DNA from: Mucilaginibacter agri | GTDB taxonomy: Bacteria; Bacteroidota; Bacteroidia; Sphingobacteriales; Sphingobacteriaceae | Assembly: GCF_009928685.1 (NCBI RefSeq) | Contig: NZ_WWEO01000038.1 | Coordinates: 179,343 to 243,342, forward strand | DNA length: 64,000 nt | Direction: 5' to 3' | Shown: positions 46,340 to 54,369 of the stretch, one piece after another | Layout: every line of letters begins with the position of its first letter | Numbering within the stretch: the first letter of the stretch is position 1 | Position numbers and translations under genes: made by a program | Notes under the pieces: model-generated | The model's database searches: none | Told to the model about the DNA's origin: nothing | What the model saw: only the letters and a program-made list of their open reading frames with translations

Positions 46340-47152
46340 TCAAATGACCGCTTTGTCATTTTGCAAGCTTCTTTGGGGCATCTTACTGATCCACCAATAA
46401 AGCAATAAGGAAATAACGAAATACGGCAATAATATGCGCAGTATATTTTCGGGTCTTCCCGAAGAGACCAGCGTCAGTATAGCGCCTTTAGGTTCAGCAG
46501 CCGAACGTGGGATCATTGACTGGACGATGTTCCATCCAAAATGCAACCCGATAGACAAACACAGCTTCCCGGTCTTGATATAGCATAAGCCATAGAGCAG
46601 CGAGCCTACGCCGGTGGTCAACCATAATAATAGGAACTGAGACGCAGTAATCGGCTGGTCCAGTTTGAGGTGCATGACGGCGAAAGGCAAGGTCACCCCG
46701 AGCTGCGCTATTAAGGGACCGTATGATTTGAGCAAACGCTGGAAAGGATAACCCCGGTAGGTGAACTCCTGCGCATAAGCCGAAAAGAGATGGGCCGAGA
46801 ACAGAATGAGTAGGTAAACGGGATCAATGTGCGCGTTTAGTATCCATTTACCATCTGTTACCCACAAACTCAACGCAGCACAGGCTCCTAATGCGATCAT
46901 GCCTACCATTGTACCCATAAGCAGTTGCCGCCAGTCTTTTCGAGAGGTCGGCAACGACCCCAGATCCGAAAGATTATAGCCCTCCAGGCGTACCAACACA
47001 TAGCTTAGAAAAAGTGCCACCCCGAAGAAGTAAAAGATACTATCAATGGCCGGTAGCTTGGTAGCGAGGATGGCTGCAGCGAAAATGATCAGGAAGTAAG
47101 CACCTACCTTTAGCCAGGCAGGGATATTACGAACAGTGATATTAGTATTCAT
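46340..47152 (-). CDS. CPBP-family intramembrane glutamic protease
   Basis: A 270-residue, roughly eight-span membrane protein of the CPBP (CAAX protease and bacteriocin-processing) family. The catalytic region is YAQEFTYRGYPFQ, where the usual EExxxR reads QEFTYR, followed by the histidine motif FAVMHL and GLHFGWN. Bacterial members act in bacteriocin self-immunity or membrane proteolysis; the role here is unknown. ATG at 47152 is preferred to TTG 47212, which would add 20 polar residues. It lies 97 bases downstream of the LytTR regulator gene and may share its transcript. Confidence 0.85.
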   Translation of the reverse strand: MNTNITVRNIPAWLKVGAYFLIIFAAAILATKLPAIDSIFYFFGVALFLSYVLVRLEGYNLSDLGSLPTSRKDWRQLLMGTMVGMIALGACAALSLWVTDGKWILNAHIDPVYLLILFSAHLFSAYAQEFTYRGYPFQRLLKSYGPLIAQLGVTLPFAVMHLKLDQPITASQFLLLWLTTGVGSLLYGLCYIKTGKLCLSIGLHFGWNIVQSMIPRSAAEPKGAILTLVSSGRPENILRILLPYFVISLLLYWWISKMPQRSLQNDKAVI

Positions 47153-47248
47153 ATGTTTTTTTGCCGAAATTAGCCCAACTGGTACATGCGGAAAAAAATA
47201 TTCGACAGGCAACGGTAAAAGGACAACGAAAGATGATGTTCCGGCAAT

Positions 47249-47953
47249 TTAGATTTTCAGCGCCGCCAGTAATTTATCCCTGTAGTTGGCACCTACCGGA
47301 AGTTCGATTTCAGCAAGTTCGACCATGTTACCCTTAACAGCGAGAATCTTCGATAAATTCACGATGTAAGAACGATGAATACGCTGGAACTGTGTTTCAG
47401 GCAACAGGTTCTCCAATAATTTTAGGTGCATACTGGCAAAAATCCGGCGGTCCTCCAAGTAGATAGAGCTGTAGTCCTTTTCGGCCTGTATGTATCGGAC
47501 ATGGTGGTGATCGACCCGGATGTACTTGCTATCCTGCTTGATAAAAAGGTGGTCAGTAGATAATGGTTTCGATGAATTATCCTCCAAACTGGTAGTGAGA
47601 CGATCTGATGCTTTTTGGACAGCCTGATAGAACCGGTCGAAGGTAATGGGTTTAAGGAGGTAATCCACCACATTGAGTTCAAAGCCTTCGATCGCATATT
47701 GTTGGTAAGCTGTGGTCAGCACGACCAAGGGGGGCCGTCGTAGTGAACGTAGAAAATCGGTTCCGGTGATGACTGGCATCTGGATATCCAGGAAGATCAG
47801 ATCGATAGGGTACCGATGTAATGCCTCATAGGCTTCGGATGCATTTATGCAACTCTTGACCAGTTTTAAGTTTGGGGTCATACCAATATGGTTGTTAAGG
47901 ATGTCACGCGCGATCGGTTCATCATCGACTACAAGGCATAGTAATTTATTCAT
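47249..47953 (-). CDS. LytTR-family response regulator
   Basis: A 234-residue two-component regulator: receiver domain (1-120) with D10/D11 and phosphoacceptor D56 in LIFLDIQMPVITG, the conserved lysine in YLLKPITFDRF, and a C-terminal LytTR DNA-binding domain (about 135-232) with YIRVDHHHVRYIQAEKDY and FQRIHRSYIVNLSKI. Its ATG overlaps the stop of the sensor gene by 4 bases (47950-47953). It is likely to control the adjacent ABC exporter genes. Confidence 0.94.
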   Translation of the reverse strand: MNKLLCLVVDDEPIARDILNNHIGMTPNLKLVKSCINASEAYEALHRYPIDLIFLDIQMPVITGTDFLRSLRRPPLVVLTTAYQQYAIEGFELNVVDYLLKPITFDRFYQAVQKASDRLTTSLEDNSSKPLSTDHLFIKQDSKYIRVDHHHVRYIQAEKDYSSIYLEDRRIFASMHLKLLENLLPETQFQRIHRSYIVNLSKILAVKGNMVELAEIELPVGANYRDKLLAALKI

Positions 47954-49056
47954 AATTGCAAGATGATATTGGCCGTGTAATTTTCATCGGTTCGGTCCAC
48001 GGAATAAGTGTGCTTCCCCGGATAATGAAGGCCAAGTCGTTTATTTAGGTTTTGAAGACCGATACCTGAACGTTCTTGTAGCAAACGGTCTTCGTCGATA
48101 CGATTTTTGACGATCAGGTGCAACGTAGAATCGTCGCTGGTGATCTTGATGCGGATGATTGAGCCTTCGATATCCGGGCTGTATTTAAAGGCATTTTCAA
48201 CCAGCGGCATAAATAATAGTACAGGCAATGCTTTCTGCGGATCACGGATATCCACGTGTAGCAGGACGCGGGCATAGTTGAGCCGGATTCGTTCCAAATC
48301 GATGTAGTCCTTCAGTAAGCGCAATTCTTTGTCTAGGGTCGAGCGGTCGCCATCAGGAGGATTAAGCGTATAACGCATTAAACCGGCCAGCCGTGCAACA
48401 GTATCGGCAGCCTTGGCATTTTCTTTATTGAGGATCAGTCCATAGATATTGTTTAGCGAATTGAACAGAAAATGAGGGTTCACCTGCGAGCTCAGAAAAT
48501 TGAATTCGAGCTCGATATTTTCCTTGGCCAGGCGGAGTGCTGCCAGTTGTTGCCGGAAAGCCATCAGCGCGATATGAATGGCCAGGGGTACACTTAACGA
48601 GAATACAAGCCCGATCAATTGTCCCATAGTAGCAAGTTTGGCGAACAGACGGTTAAATATGTTACTTTGCAGGAATCTGTAGTAATTAATATTGCCTTCC
48701 TTTAACGCGAGCATACAGCTATCACAGTGCAGAATCAGGACCTGTTCTGTGTAAATGCTGATCAGTGCATTGACGATTACAAGCGCGACAAAACCGGCAA
48801 GCGCAAGCATGTACCTTTTTTTGCTGGCCATTGGCAACAATACGTACACAAGCGGGTAATAAACGATCGCCAAGCTCAGGGTATTGCAAAGAGTTAGCAG
48901 CCAGATTGACTGGTCCGGAAAGCGTTGATAGCTGTTGAACGAGATGACCGTAGTATACCAGCCGACCAGTAATTCACCTGTCCAGAATAGCAGATGTCCT
49001 GATACACGGTACCGAGGGTCGGTGTGCAGTTTGCCGATAAGCGTATTAAAGGTCAT
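47950..49056 (-). CDS. Sensor histidine kinase of the LytS/YehU type
   Basis: A 368-residue membrane kinase. Four predicted spans occupy residues 20-160, then a His_kinase domain with the phosphorylated histidine in QVNPHFLFNSLNNIYG, and an ATPase domain (VLLFMPLVENAFKYSPD, SGIGLQNLNKRLGLHYPG). It is paired with the LytTR regulator by a 4-base overlap. It is divergent from the ABC transporter operon across 195 bases, the usual layout for sensor-controlled exporters. The signal is unknown. Confidence 0.93.
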   Translation of the reverse strand: MTFNTLIGKLHTDPRYRVSGHLLFWTGELLVGWYTTVISFNSYQRFPDQSIWLLTLCNTLSLAIVYYPLVYVLLPMASKKRYMLALAGFVALVIVNALISIYTEQVLILHCDSCMLALKEGNINYYRFLQSNIFNRLFAKLATMGQLIGLVFSLSVPLAIHIALMAFRQQLAALRLAKENIELEFNFLSSQVNPHFLFNSLNNIYGLILNKENAKAADTVARLAGLMRYTLNPPDGDRSTLDKELRLLKDYIDLERIRLNYARVLLHVDIRDPQKALPVLLFMPLVENAFKYSPDIEGSIIRIKITSDDSTLHLIVKNRIDEDRLLQERSGIGLQNLNKRLGLHYPGKHTYSVDRTDENYTANIILQL

Positions 49057-49087
49057 AAGCGAAATTGCATATAATCATATTTAAAAC

Positions 49088-49116
49088 CTACGTTTTTCAA
49101 CCAACGTAGCTTTTTT
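49088..49116. terminator. Hairpin with T-run in the divergent gap
   Basis: A 7-bp stem (CTACGTT with AACGTAG) is followed by C and six T on the plus strand, and by TTTT on the minus strand. It lies in the leader of either divergent transcript (49057-49251) and could attenuate one of them. No gene ends nearby that would need it. Confidence 0.45.
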
Positions 49117-49251
49117 GCCGACGAAACGGCTTGGACGAACAATAAAAATCTTATTGTCACAGAGGCCGTATTCGGATACATTTATCTGGTACTGGTCGAT
49201 CTTTTTTTTTAACATGGTCCGGGCAGATTTCTTTTGGTCAAAAAATAAAAT

Positions 49252-49974
49252 ATGATCAAGATCAGAGAACTGCATTATCATTACAATAAACATCAGAACC
49301 TGTTCGGCGGCCTTGACCTGGACCTTGATGCCGGGAAGGTCTATGGGTTATTGGGTAAAAATGGTGCCGGAAAATCCACCTTGATGCGCACCATTACCGG
49401 CTTGTTATTTCCAACGACAGGTTACTGTACAGTTGATGGTCTGCATCCCGGCCGGCGCGAGCAGCGATTCCTGGAACGATTGTTCTTTATTCCGGAAGAG
49501 TGCTATGTCCCGGCGCTGAATATCCATCGCTTCATTGAAATATACGCACCATTTTACCCGACTTTCAGCGAACCGGATTTGCGCAGCTATCTTGTAGAGT
49601 TTGGGATCAGCGCTGACCGTTCGTTAAACCAATTGTCTTTCGGGCAACGAAAGAAAGCTTTTATCGCCTTTGGCCTGGCTACTAAAACTCCGCTTCTGGT
49701 AATGGATGAACCGACTAACGGCCTTGATATCCCATCCAAGGTGCAGTTCCGGGAACTCATGCGTCACGCAGCGACACCTGATCAGCTGGTTTTGCTGTCT
49801 ACCCATCAGGTCCGGGATTTGGATGAATTGATCGACGCCGTGTTGATCATGGATGACAGTCGTATCCTGTTAAAGGAAGACAAGTCGTTGTTGGTTGAAC
49901 AGGATCCCCGTTCGAATGATCTCGAGTTCTTGTTCAATACGACGCTTAATAACTCTAAATACAAGATACGATGA
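49252..49974 (+). CDS. ABC transporter ATP-binding protein
   Basis: A 240-residue nucleotide-binding subunit. Walker A is GKNGAGKST (35-43), the signature is LSFGQRKKAF, Walker B is LLVMDEPTNGLD, and the switch histidine is in LLSTHQVRDLDEL. It is of the ABC-2 exporter type (BcrA/GldA-like). Its stop overlaps the permease start by 4 bases. With the LytTR system and CPBP protease it suggests export or detoxification of a peptide or lipid. Confidence 0.94.
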   Translation: MIKIRELHYHYNKHQNLFGGLDLDLDAGKVYGLLGKNGAGKSTLMRTITGLLFPTTGYCTVDGLHPGRREQRFLERLFFIPEECYVPALNIHRFIEIYAPFYPTFSEPDLRSYLVEFGISADRSLNQLSFGQRKKAFIAFGLATKTPLLVMDEPTNGLDIPSKVQFRELMRHAATPDQLVLLSTHQVRDLDELIDAVLIMDDSRILLKEDKSLLVEQDPRSNDLEFLFNTTLNNSKYKIR

Positions 49975-50735
49975 AAGCATTCGATCATTTTACCCTATTG
50001 TTCAAACGTCAGTGGTCCGAACACTGGCGGGCTTACCTGATCGGGGCCGCCGCGATTGTCGCGATCCTGGTCTTCCTGTTCATACTGGTCTGGCATTGGC
50101 GGACCAGTTTCAACGGCGATACCTTGCATGGAATATTTTTGATTTTACTTTTCGGTGCCGGCAGCATTTTTATGTCAACGATGCTCCGGGATCTTGGGGA
50201 TAAGCAAAAAGGCATCTGGTTCCTGATTTTGCCAGCTTCTGCATTGACAAAGATCAGCATCGCGTTCCTTTATGGTATCGTGATATACCTCGTCGCCTAT
50301 GCGTGCCTGTTCTATGTCAGTTTATCGGTCTTTGTAGGACTGGTCGTACCGGCCGGGGAGAGCTGGGGTACGTTCGGTTTTTTCCAGAACGGCTTTTACC
50401 AGCTGATATTCACATTTATCACCTTCCAGTCTATGATACTTTTAGGGAGCGTTTACTTCAATAAAAGCCAGTTGCTCAAAACTCTATTACTAATCATTAT
50501 CGGGCTCTTCCTGACCTTTAACGGCAATGTGCTGGCACTTAAATGGCTAACCGGTCAACAAAATATTGATTCAGGTATCCCGCTTGGAGGTTTTCAGTTC
50601 GCCTATATGGGCGAAAATATACACGTTGACCCGCCAGCTACCGTCAATACGGCCTGTTCGATATTATGGTGGGTCGTGGTGCCTCTCATGTTTTGGGTAA
50701 TCACCTGGTACCGTTTGAAAGAAAAAGAACTATAA
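49971..50735 (+). CDS. ABC-2 type permease
   Basis: A 254-residue protein with six predicted membrane spans (for example LIGAAAIVAILVFLFILVW and FLYGIVIYLVAYACLFYVSL). It begins in the ATGA overlap with the ATPase gene and its partner relationship is clear. The substrate is unknown. Confidence 0.88.
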   Translation: MKAFDHFTLLFKRQWSEHWRAYLIGAAAIVAILVFLFILVWHWRTSFNGDTLHGIFLILLFGAGSIFMSTMLRDLGDKQKGIWFLILPASALTKISIAFLYGIVIYLVAYACLFYVSLSVFVGLVVPAGESWGTFGFFQNGFYQLIFTFITFQSMILLGSVYFNKSQLLKTLLLIIIGLFLTFNGNVLALKWLTGQQNIDSGIPLGGFQFAYMGENIHVDPPATVNTACSILWWVVVPLMFWVITWYRLKEKEL

Positions 50736-50738
50736 GCT

Positions 50739-51419
50739 ATGAGAACAAGCAATAAATTAATAGTAGGCTTAGGGGCCATACTGGTTGTAGCCACAATTAC
50801 TGTGGACCTGATGCTGAAAAGCATTTATAATCGGATCGATCTTCTCGATCCCTTGAAAAATTATGATGCGATCCCCGCTACTGAATTTCGCGTTTTACGT
50901 TTCATAGGTGGAAATGCTTATGCCGTCTCAATACAACCCGCACCATCAACAGGCATAAAAGTGATGCGATCCAGAAAAGGCTTCCTACGGACCGAACATC
51001 ACGGTGATACACTGTTCGTTCGTTTCTCGGTGATGAGTAACGGTCAAATGAGAGACCCGGAACAGGTCCCGTTGGGACTGATCATCTCTACACCACATCT
51101 TGACGCGGTCTTTGCCACCGGTGGCGATCTGATTCTACGCGGCTGGAAGAACGGGAACTTGAAGTTAGATCTCTTTGGTAATGGATCGGCAGACCTTTCC
51201 GGATTGCAGTTGACGGTCTTGACGATCTTAGCACATGAGAACGCTCTTGTCAGGTTACGAAGAACGAATAGCGCGGATTCTTTAGTTGTCAGATCGGAGC
51301 AGAAGGCACAAGTGATATTAGAAGATATCAGAGCTAAAAAGATAACGCCTGTACTATTGGACCAAAGTCACTTGGTTTTGAATAAAGCTTCGGTCAAAGC
51401 ATTTTTTTTAAGGGACTGA
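50739..51419 (+). CDS. Membrane-anchored beta-helix-like protein (DUF2807-like)
   Basis: A 226-residue protein with one N-terminal span (IVGLGAILVVATITVDLML) and an extracytoplasmic part rich in short beta repeats (PHLDAVFATGGDLILRGWKNGNLKLDLFGNGSADLSGL). This layout matches the DUF2807 (putative auto-transporter adhesin, head-GIN) fold, which often accompanies sensor and ABC genes in Bacteroidota. It follows the permease gene by 3 bases, making a three-gene operon. Its function is unknown. Confidence 0.8.
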   Translation: MRTSNKLIVGLGAILVVATITVDLMLKSIYNRIDLLDPLKNYDAIPATEFRVLRFIGGNAYAVSIQPAPSTGIKVMRSRKGFLRTEHHGDTLFVRFSVMSNGQMRDPEQVPLGLIISTPHLDAVFATGGDLILRGWKNGNLKLDLFGNGSADLSGLQLTVLTILAHENALVRLRRTNSADSLVVRSEQKAQVILEDIRAKKITPVLLDQSHLVLNKASVKAFFLRD

Positions 51420-51556
51420 TCATCTGAACTTTTGGATTTGGATAGCACCAGTATTTGCGTCTCCTTTATAATGTTGTGTTTCCATTGATAATATAAATAT
51501 GTTATCCGAGTCGGATAATCTCGGATTATTAAAGGTATTCATTATCTCACCTTTGC

Positions 51557-51620
51557 TATGTAATTCTACAATTACAGAATTGAAGAATTATGTATTTACA
51601 AACTTTTAGAATTATGTAAT
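51557..51620. repeat. ATGTAATTACAT-type repeat cluster 2 (parA leader)
   Basis: TATGTAATT (51557-51565), ATTACAGAATTGAAGAAT, ATGTATTTACA (51590-51600) and ATTATGTAAT (51611-51620) lie in the 64 bases before the parA ATG, the last one touching it. They probably act as operator and/or partition-site repeats, by analogy with plasmid par systems. Confidence 0.6.
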
Positions 51621-52226
51621 ATGGCAAAGATAATCACCATCGCGCATCAAAAAGGAGGCGTGGGAAAAAGCACAATTGCATTGAACCTGGCCCTTTGCTT
51701 CAAGGACCAGTTAAGGGTAGCATTAGTGGATTCGGATTTACAGGGAAGCCTATATCATTCCAGGGAGGATTTTCCTGACCTAACCATCTTAGCGGCAGAA
51801 AAGGTCAGCGATGTGAAGGATATGGATTTTGACCTGATCATTATTGATACCCCGCCTTATCTTTCCAACAGGCTAACGGACTTTTTCTTGTTATCAGATT
51901 TTGTGTTGGTACCAACTAAGGCCGGTTTTTTTGACGTTATGGCCATCCGGTCAACTCTGGCCTTAATAAGGTTCGCGCAAGCGAAAAAGCCAACCTTAAA
52001 AGCCGGCATTGCACTTAATATGATTAAGCATCGTTCCGGAGTTACAAAGGATGTTTCCGAGCTTTTGAAAAATATGGGAACACCCTTGTTAAAAACGATG
52101 GTTCATGATCGCGTAAGCATAACCCGTAGTGCCATTACAGGTGGGATACTTTCAGGACCCGATCAAAAAGCAAAGGAGGAATTTACTTCGCTTGCAGAGG
52201 AAGTGGTAGAATACATAAGTGCATAA
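51621..52226 (+). CDS. ParA-family ATPase
   Basis: A 201-residue deviant-Walker ATPase (KGGVGKSTIALNLA at 11-24; Walker A' LVDSDLQGS; LIIIDTPPYL). Family members partition plasmids or accompany conjugative elements (TraA in Bacteroides elements). It is the first gene of the mobilization block and is flanked by ATGTAATTACAT-type repeats, both upstream and after its stop. The small gene next to it may be its DNA-binding partner. Confidence 0.92.
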   Translation: MAKIITIAHQKGGVGKSTIALNLALCFKDQLRVALVDSDLQGSLYHSREDFPDLTILAAEKVSDVKDMDFDLIIIDTPPYLSNRLTDFFLLSDFVLVPTKAGFFDVMAIRSTLALIRFAQAKKPTLKAGIALNMIKHRSGVTKDVSELLKNMGTPLLKTMVHDRVSITRSAITGGILSGPDQKAKEEFTSLAEEVVEYISA

Positions 52227-52241
52227 ATAAGGATTTACAGC

Positions 52242-52274
52242 TTTATGTAAATACATAATTACAGTATTACATAA
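52242..52274. repeat. ATGTAATTACAT-type repeat cluster 3
   Basis: TTTATGTAAATACATAATT and ACAGTATTACATAAC lie between parA and the small partner gene. The core ATGTAAATACAT (52245-52256) is a near-palindrome and its reverse, ATGTATTTACA, is found in cluster 2. Confidence 0.6.
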
Positions 52275-52292
52275 CTCAAAAGATCAGGTGCA

Positions 52293-52565
52293 ATGGAAGA
52301 TTACAAGAAGAAATTAGGAGGGCTGGCGGATAAGCTAAAAAAGGACCCTCCTAAAACACCCATTCAGGAGGTACACCCGGTAAAGAGTGTCGAAGAGGCT
52401 AAAGAGACAGAAGCCCAGCTTAATGTTTGGATACCTAAAAGTCTTCTTAAGAAGGTGAAAGGTTATGGCCTTGATCATGATCTTTCTTTAAAGGAAATTA
52501 ACATTCTGGCCTTGCAATCATTCCTCGAACATAATGTAAAAACATCAGTTGAACACAATGCTTAA
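52293..52565 (+). CDS. Small DNA-binding-like partner of ParA
   Basis: A 90-residue protein. The N-terminal 40 residues are polar and disordered-looking; the C-terminal half (LNVWIPKSLLKKVKGYGLDHDLSLKEINILALQSFLEH) has the strand-helix-helix pattern of ribbon-helix-helix repressors. It sits 66 bases after parA, with repeat cluster 3 in between, as centromere-binding proteins do in par loci. The role is inferred from layout, as I do not recognise the family. Confidence 0.75.
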   Translation: MEDYKKKLGGLADKLKKDPPKTPIQEVHPVKSVEEAKETEAQLNVWIPKSLLKKVKGYGLDHDLSLKEINILALQSFLEHNVKTSVEHNA

Positions 52566-52618
52566 TCGACTCCCAGGTAATTGATTTCACAAGTTCCTTA
52601 TGACTCTGTGAGGATTTA

Positions 52619-52732
52619 AACTGCTGTCTTTTTGCAGTTAGCAAGATGTACGTTTGTACCACAAACGAATCTTGCCCTTCCTCCAAAGTCGTCAGGGAAA
52701 GGGTTATCAAACACTCCGAAGTCGGTTTGATA
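52619..52732. other. Candidate origin of transfer (oriT)
   Basis: Three inverted repeats are packed in the gap ahead of the mob genes: AACTGC/GCAGTT (52619-52624, 52634-52639); GCAAGAT/ATCTTGC (52641-52647, 52669-52675) with CGTTTGT/ACAAACG (52651-52657, 52661-52667) nested inside it; and TATCAAAC/GTTTGATA (52705-52712, 52725-52732). The run CCCTTCC follows the largest hairpin. Inverted repeats next to a relaxase operon are the usual signature of oriT; the nick site itself cannot be placed. Confidence 0.45.
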
Positions 52733-52746
52733 CGATTACTATAATC

Positions 52747-53157
52747 ATGGCAGCGACAGAAGAAAACAGGTCCAAATGGATCAAGATCAGGTTAAAACCA
52801 ACGGAGCAGGAACTACTGGATAAGCGATACAAAAAAACCACTTTCCATTGCCTTAGTGAATATGCCAGGACGCTATTATTAGGCAAGCCGGTGACCATTC
52901 TTACTCGTGACAAATCCATGGATGAAGTTCTTGAAGAATTAATGCTTTTGCGCAGGGAACTTAATGCGGTTGGAAACAACCTTAACCAGGCGGTGAAAAA
53001 TATTAATAGTGCTCACGGAAATCCCGACGATCGACTTTGGGAAGTTTTGTTGCAAGTAATTAATGCGAACATTAACCCAAAGATAAATGAGATCAAAGAA
53101 AGGATAGCTAATTACTCCCAGATATGGTCGCAAAAATTGAAAGCGGAAAAAGCCTGA
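52747..53157 (+). CDS. Mobilization accessory protein (MobA/MobC-like relaxosome protein)
   Basis: A 136-residue protein typical of the accessory DNA-binding subunit that loads a relaxase at oriT. KWIKIRLKPTEQELLDKRYK opens a ribbon-helix-helix-like domain, LSEYARTLLLGKPV follows, and the C-terminal LRRELNAVGNNLNQAVKNIN segment is characteristic of MobC/MbpA-like proteins. ATG at 52747 is preferred over an upstream TTG at 52654. It overlaps the relaxase gene by 34 bases. Confidence 0.88.
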   Translation: MAATEENRSKWIKIRLKPTEQELLDKRYKKTTFHCLSEYARTLLLGKPVTILTRDKSMDEVLEELMLLRRELNAVGNNLNQAVKNINSAHGNPDDRLWEVLLQVINANINPKINEIKERIANYSQIWSQKLKAEKA

Positions 53158-54359
53158 TTGGCGCATTGAACTACAATGAACGAAAGGTCAAAAAGGGTAA
53201 AGCCAAATTGATCATGGCTCAATTATATCCTAAAGAACCGGGCCGTCTTTCTTTTGATGAAAAGCTTTTCCGGTTAACTGATTTGGCTTCGAGGAACACC
53301 AGGACGAAAACTAATACGGTTCATCTATCACTGAACTTTGATCTTACGGAAAACCTGCCAATCGATAAACTCTGCCAGATAGCGGATGGCTATATGACTA
53401 AAATAGGTTTTGGCGATCAACCATTTTTGGTGTACCAGCATTTCGATGCAGGGCACAATCACGTTCATATATTAACGACGAATATTGAGGCCGATGGTTC
53501 CAGAATAAGCCTGCACAATATTGGTAAATTAAAATCGGAACCCGCAAGAAAAGCTATCGAATCGGAGTTTGATTTGGTAAGGGCTGAGCAGCAAATAACT
53601 ACATCAAAAGCGCAACAACAGATTAAACCATTGGTCTATGGCGCAACTGACACAAAAAGAGCTATTAGTAATATTGTACACTACGTCACACAAAACTACA
53701 AATTCACCAGCTTGCCGGAATTCAACGCGGTGTTATCACAATATAACGTGATCTCAGACCGGGGGCCGAAGGAAACAGTAATGTTTGAACATGGAGGCTT
53801 GAGATATTGGGCGCTGGATGGCCAGGGAAATAAAACAGGTGTACCACAAAAAGCCTCCTCTCTTTATAAAAAACCTACCCTTAAATTATTAGAGGAACGG
53901 TTTAAGCTTAACGCCTTTTTACGGAAGCCGTCGAAAGTCTCTATTACTAAGATTTTGGATGGCGCAATATCAAAAGTCAGGTCTCATCAAGAGTTAAAAT
54001 CCGAATTACAAAATCACGGGATAGACTTATTGATCCGTCAAAATGCAGACGGCAGGGTATATGGACTAACCTTTATCGACGATAAGAACAGGGTAGTTTT
54101 TAACGGGAGTGATTTGGGCAAAATGTATAGCGCAGCTGCAATTGAAAGCCGATACGGGCATCAAATACAATCACCAAATGTTGCCGCTGATAAATCGCCA
54201 AAAGAATATCTGCCCATGTCAGAAGGCCTAAAATCAACGGAAACCGTAGGGTCAAATTTGGATATTCTTGGCGGTCTTTTAGATTCCACCGAACAAGCCA
54301 CTAATCAAACTCTGTTTGATCGGCAAAGGAAGAAAAAACGAAGAAAATTAAAAATATAA
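53124..54359 (+). CDS. Relaxase (MOBP-type mobilization nuclease)
   Basis: A 411-residue relaxase that nicks oriT and pilots the strand into the recipient. The histidine triad is in QHFDAGHNHVHILTT (H106, D108, H111, H113, H115) and the likely catalytic tyrosine is Y17 in LNYNERK. The C-terminal 200 residues are variable, basic and end KKKRRKLKI. It is the standard MobB of Bacteroides-type elements. The start overlaps the mobA-like gene and the coupling protein gene follows 10 bases on. Confidence 0.93.
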   Translation: MVAKIESGKSLIGALNYNERKVKKGKAKLIMAQLYPKEPGRLSFDEKLFRLTDLASRNTRTKTNTVHLSLNFDLTENLPIDKLCQIADGYMTKIGFGDQPFLVYQHFDAGHNHVHILTTNIEADGSRISLHNIGKLKSEPARKAIESEFDLVRAEQQITTSKAQQQIKPLVYGATDTKRAISNIVHYVTQNYKFTSLPEFNAVLSQYNVISDRGPKETVMFEHGGLRYWALDGQGNKTGVPQKASSLYKKPTLKLLEERFKLNAFLRKPSKVSITKILDGAISKVRSHQELKSELQNHGIDLLIRQNADGRVYGLTFIDDKNRVVFNGSDLGKMYSAAAIESRYGHQIQSPNVAADKSPKEYLPMSEGLKSTETVGSNLDILGGLLDSTEQATNQTLFDRQRKKKRRKLKI

Positions 54360-54369
54360 ACCAACTATT

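Noticed and set aside
49081..49293. Minus-strand ORF of 70 codons in the gap between the sensor kinase and ABC genes
   Set aside because: It overlaps the start of the ABC ATPase gene, covers the hairpin at 49088-49116 and shows no recognisable protein features.
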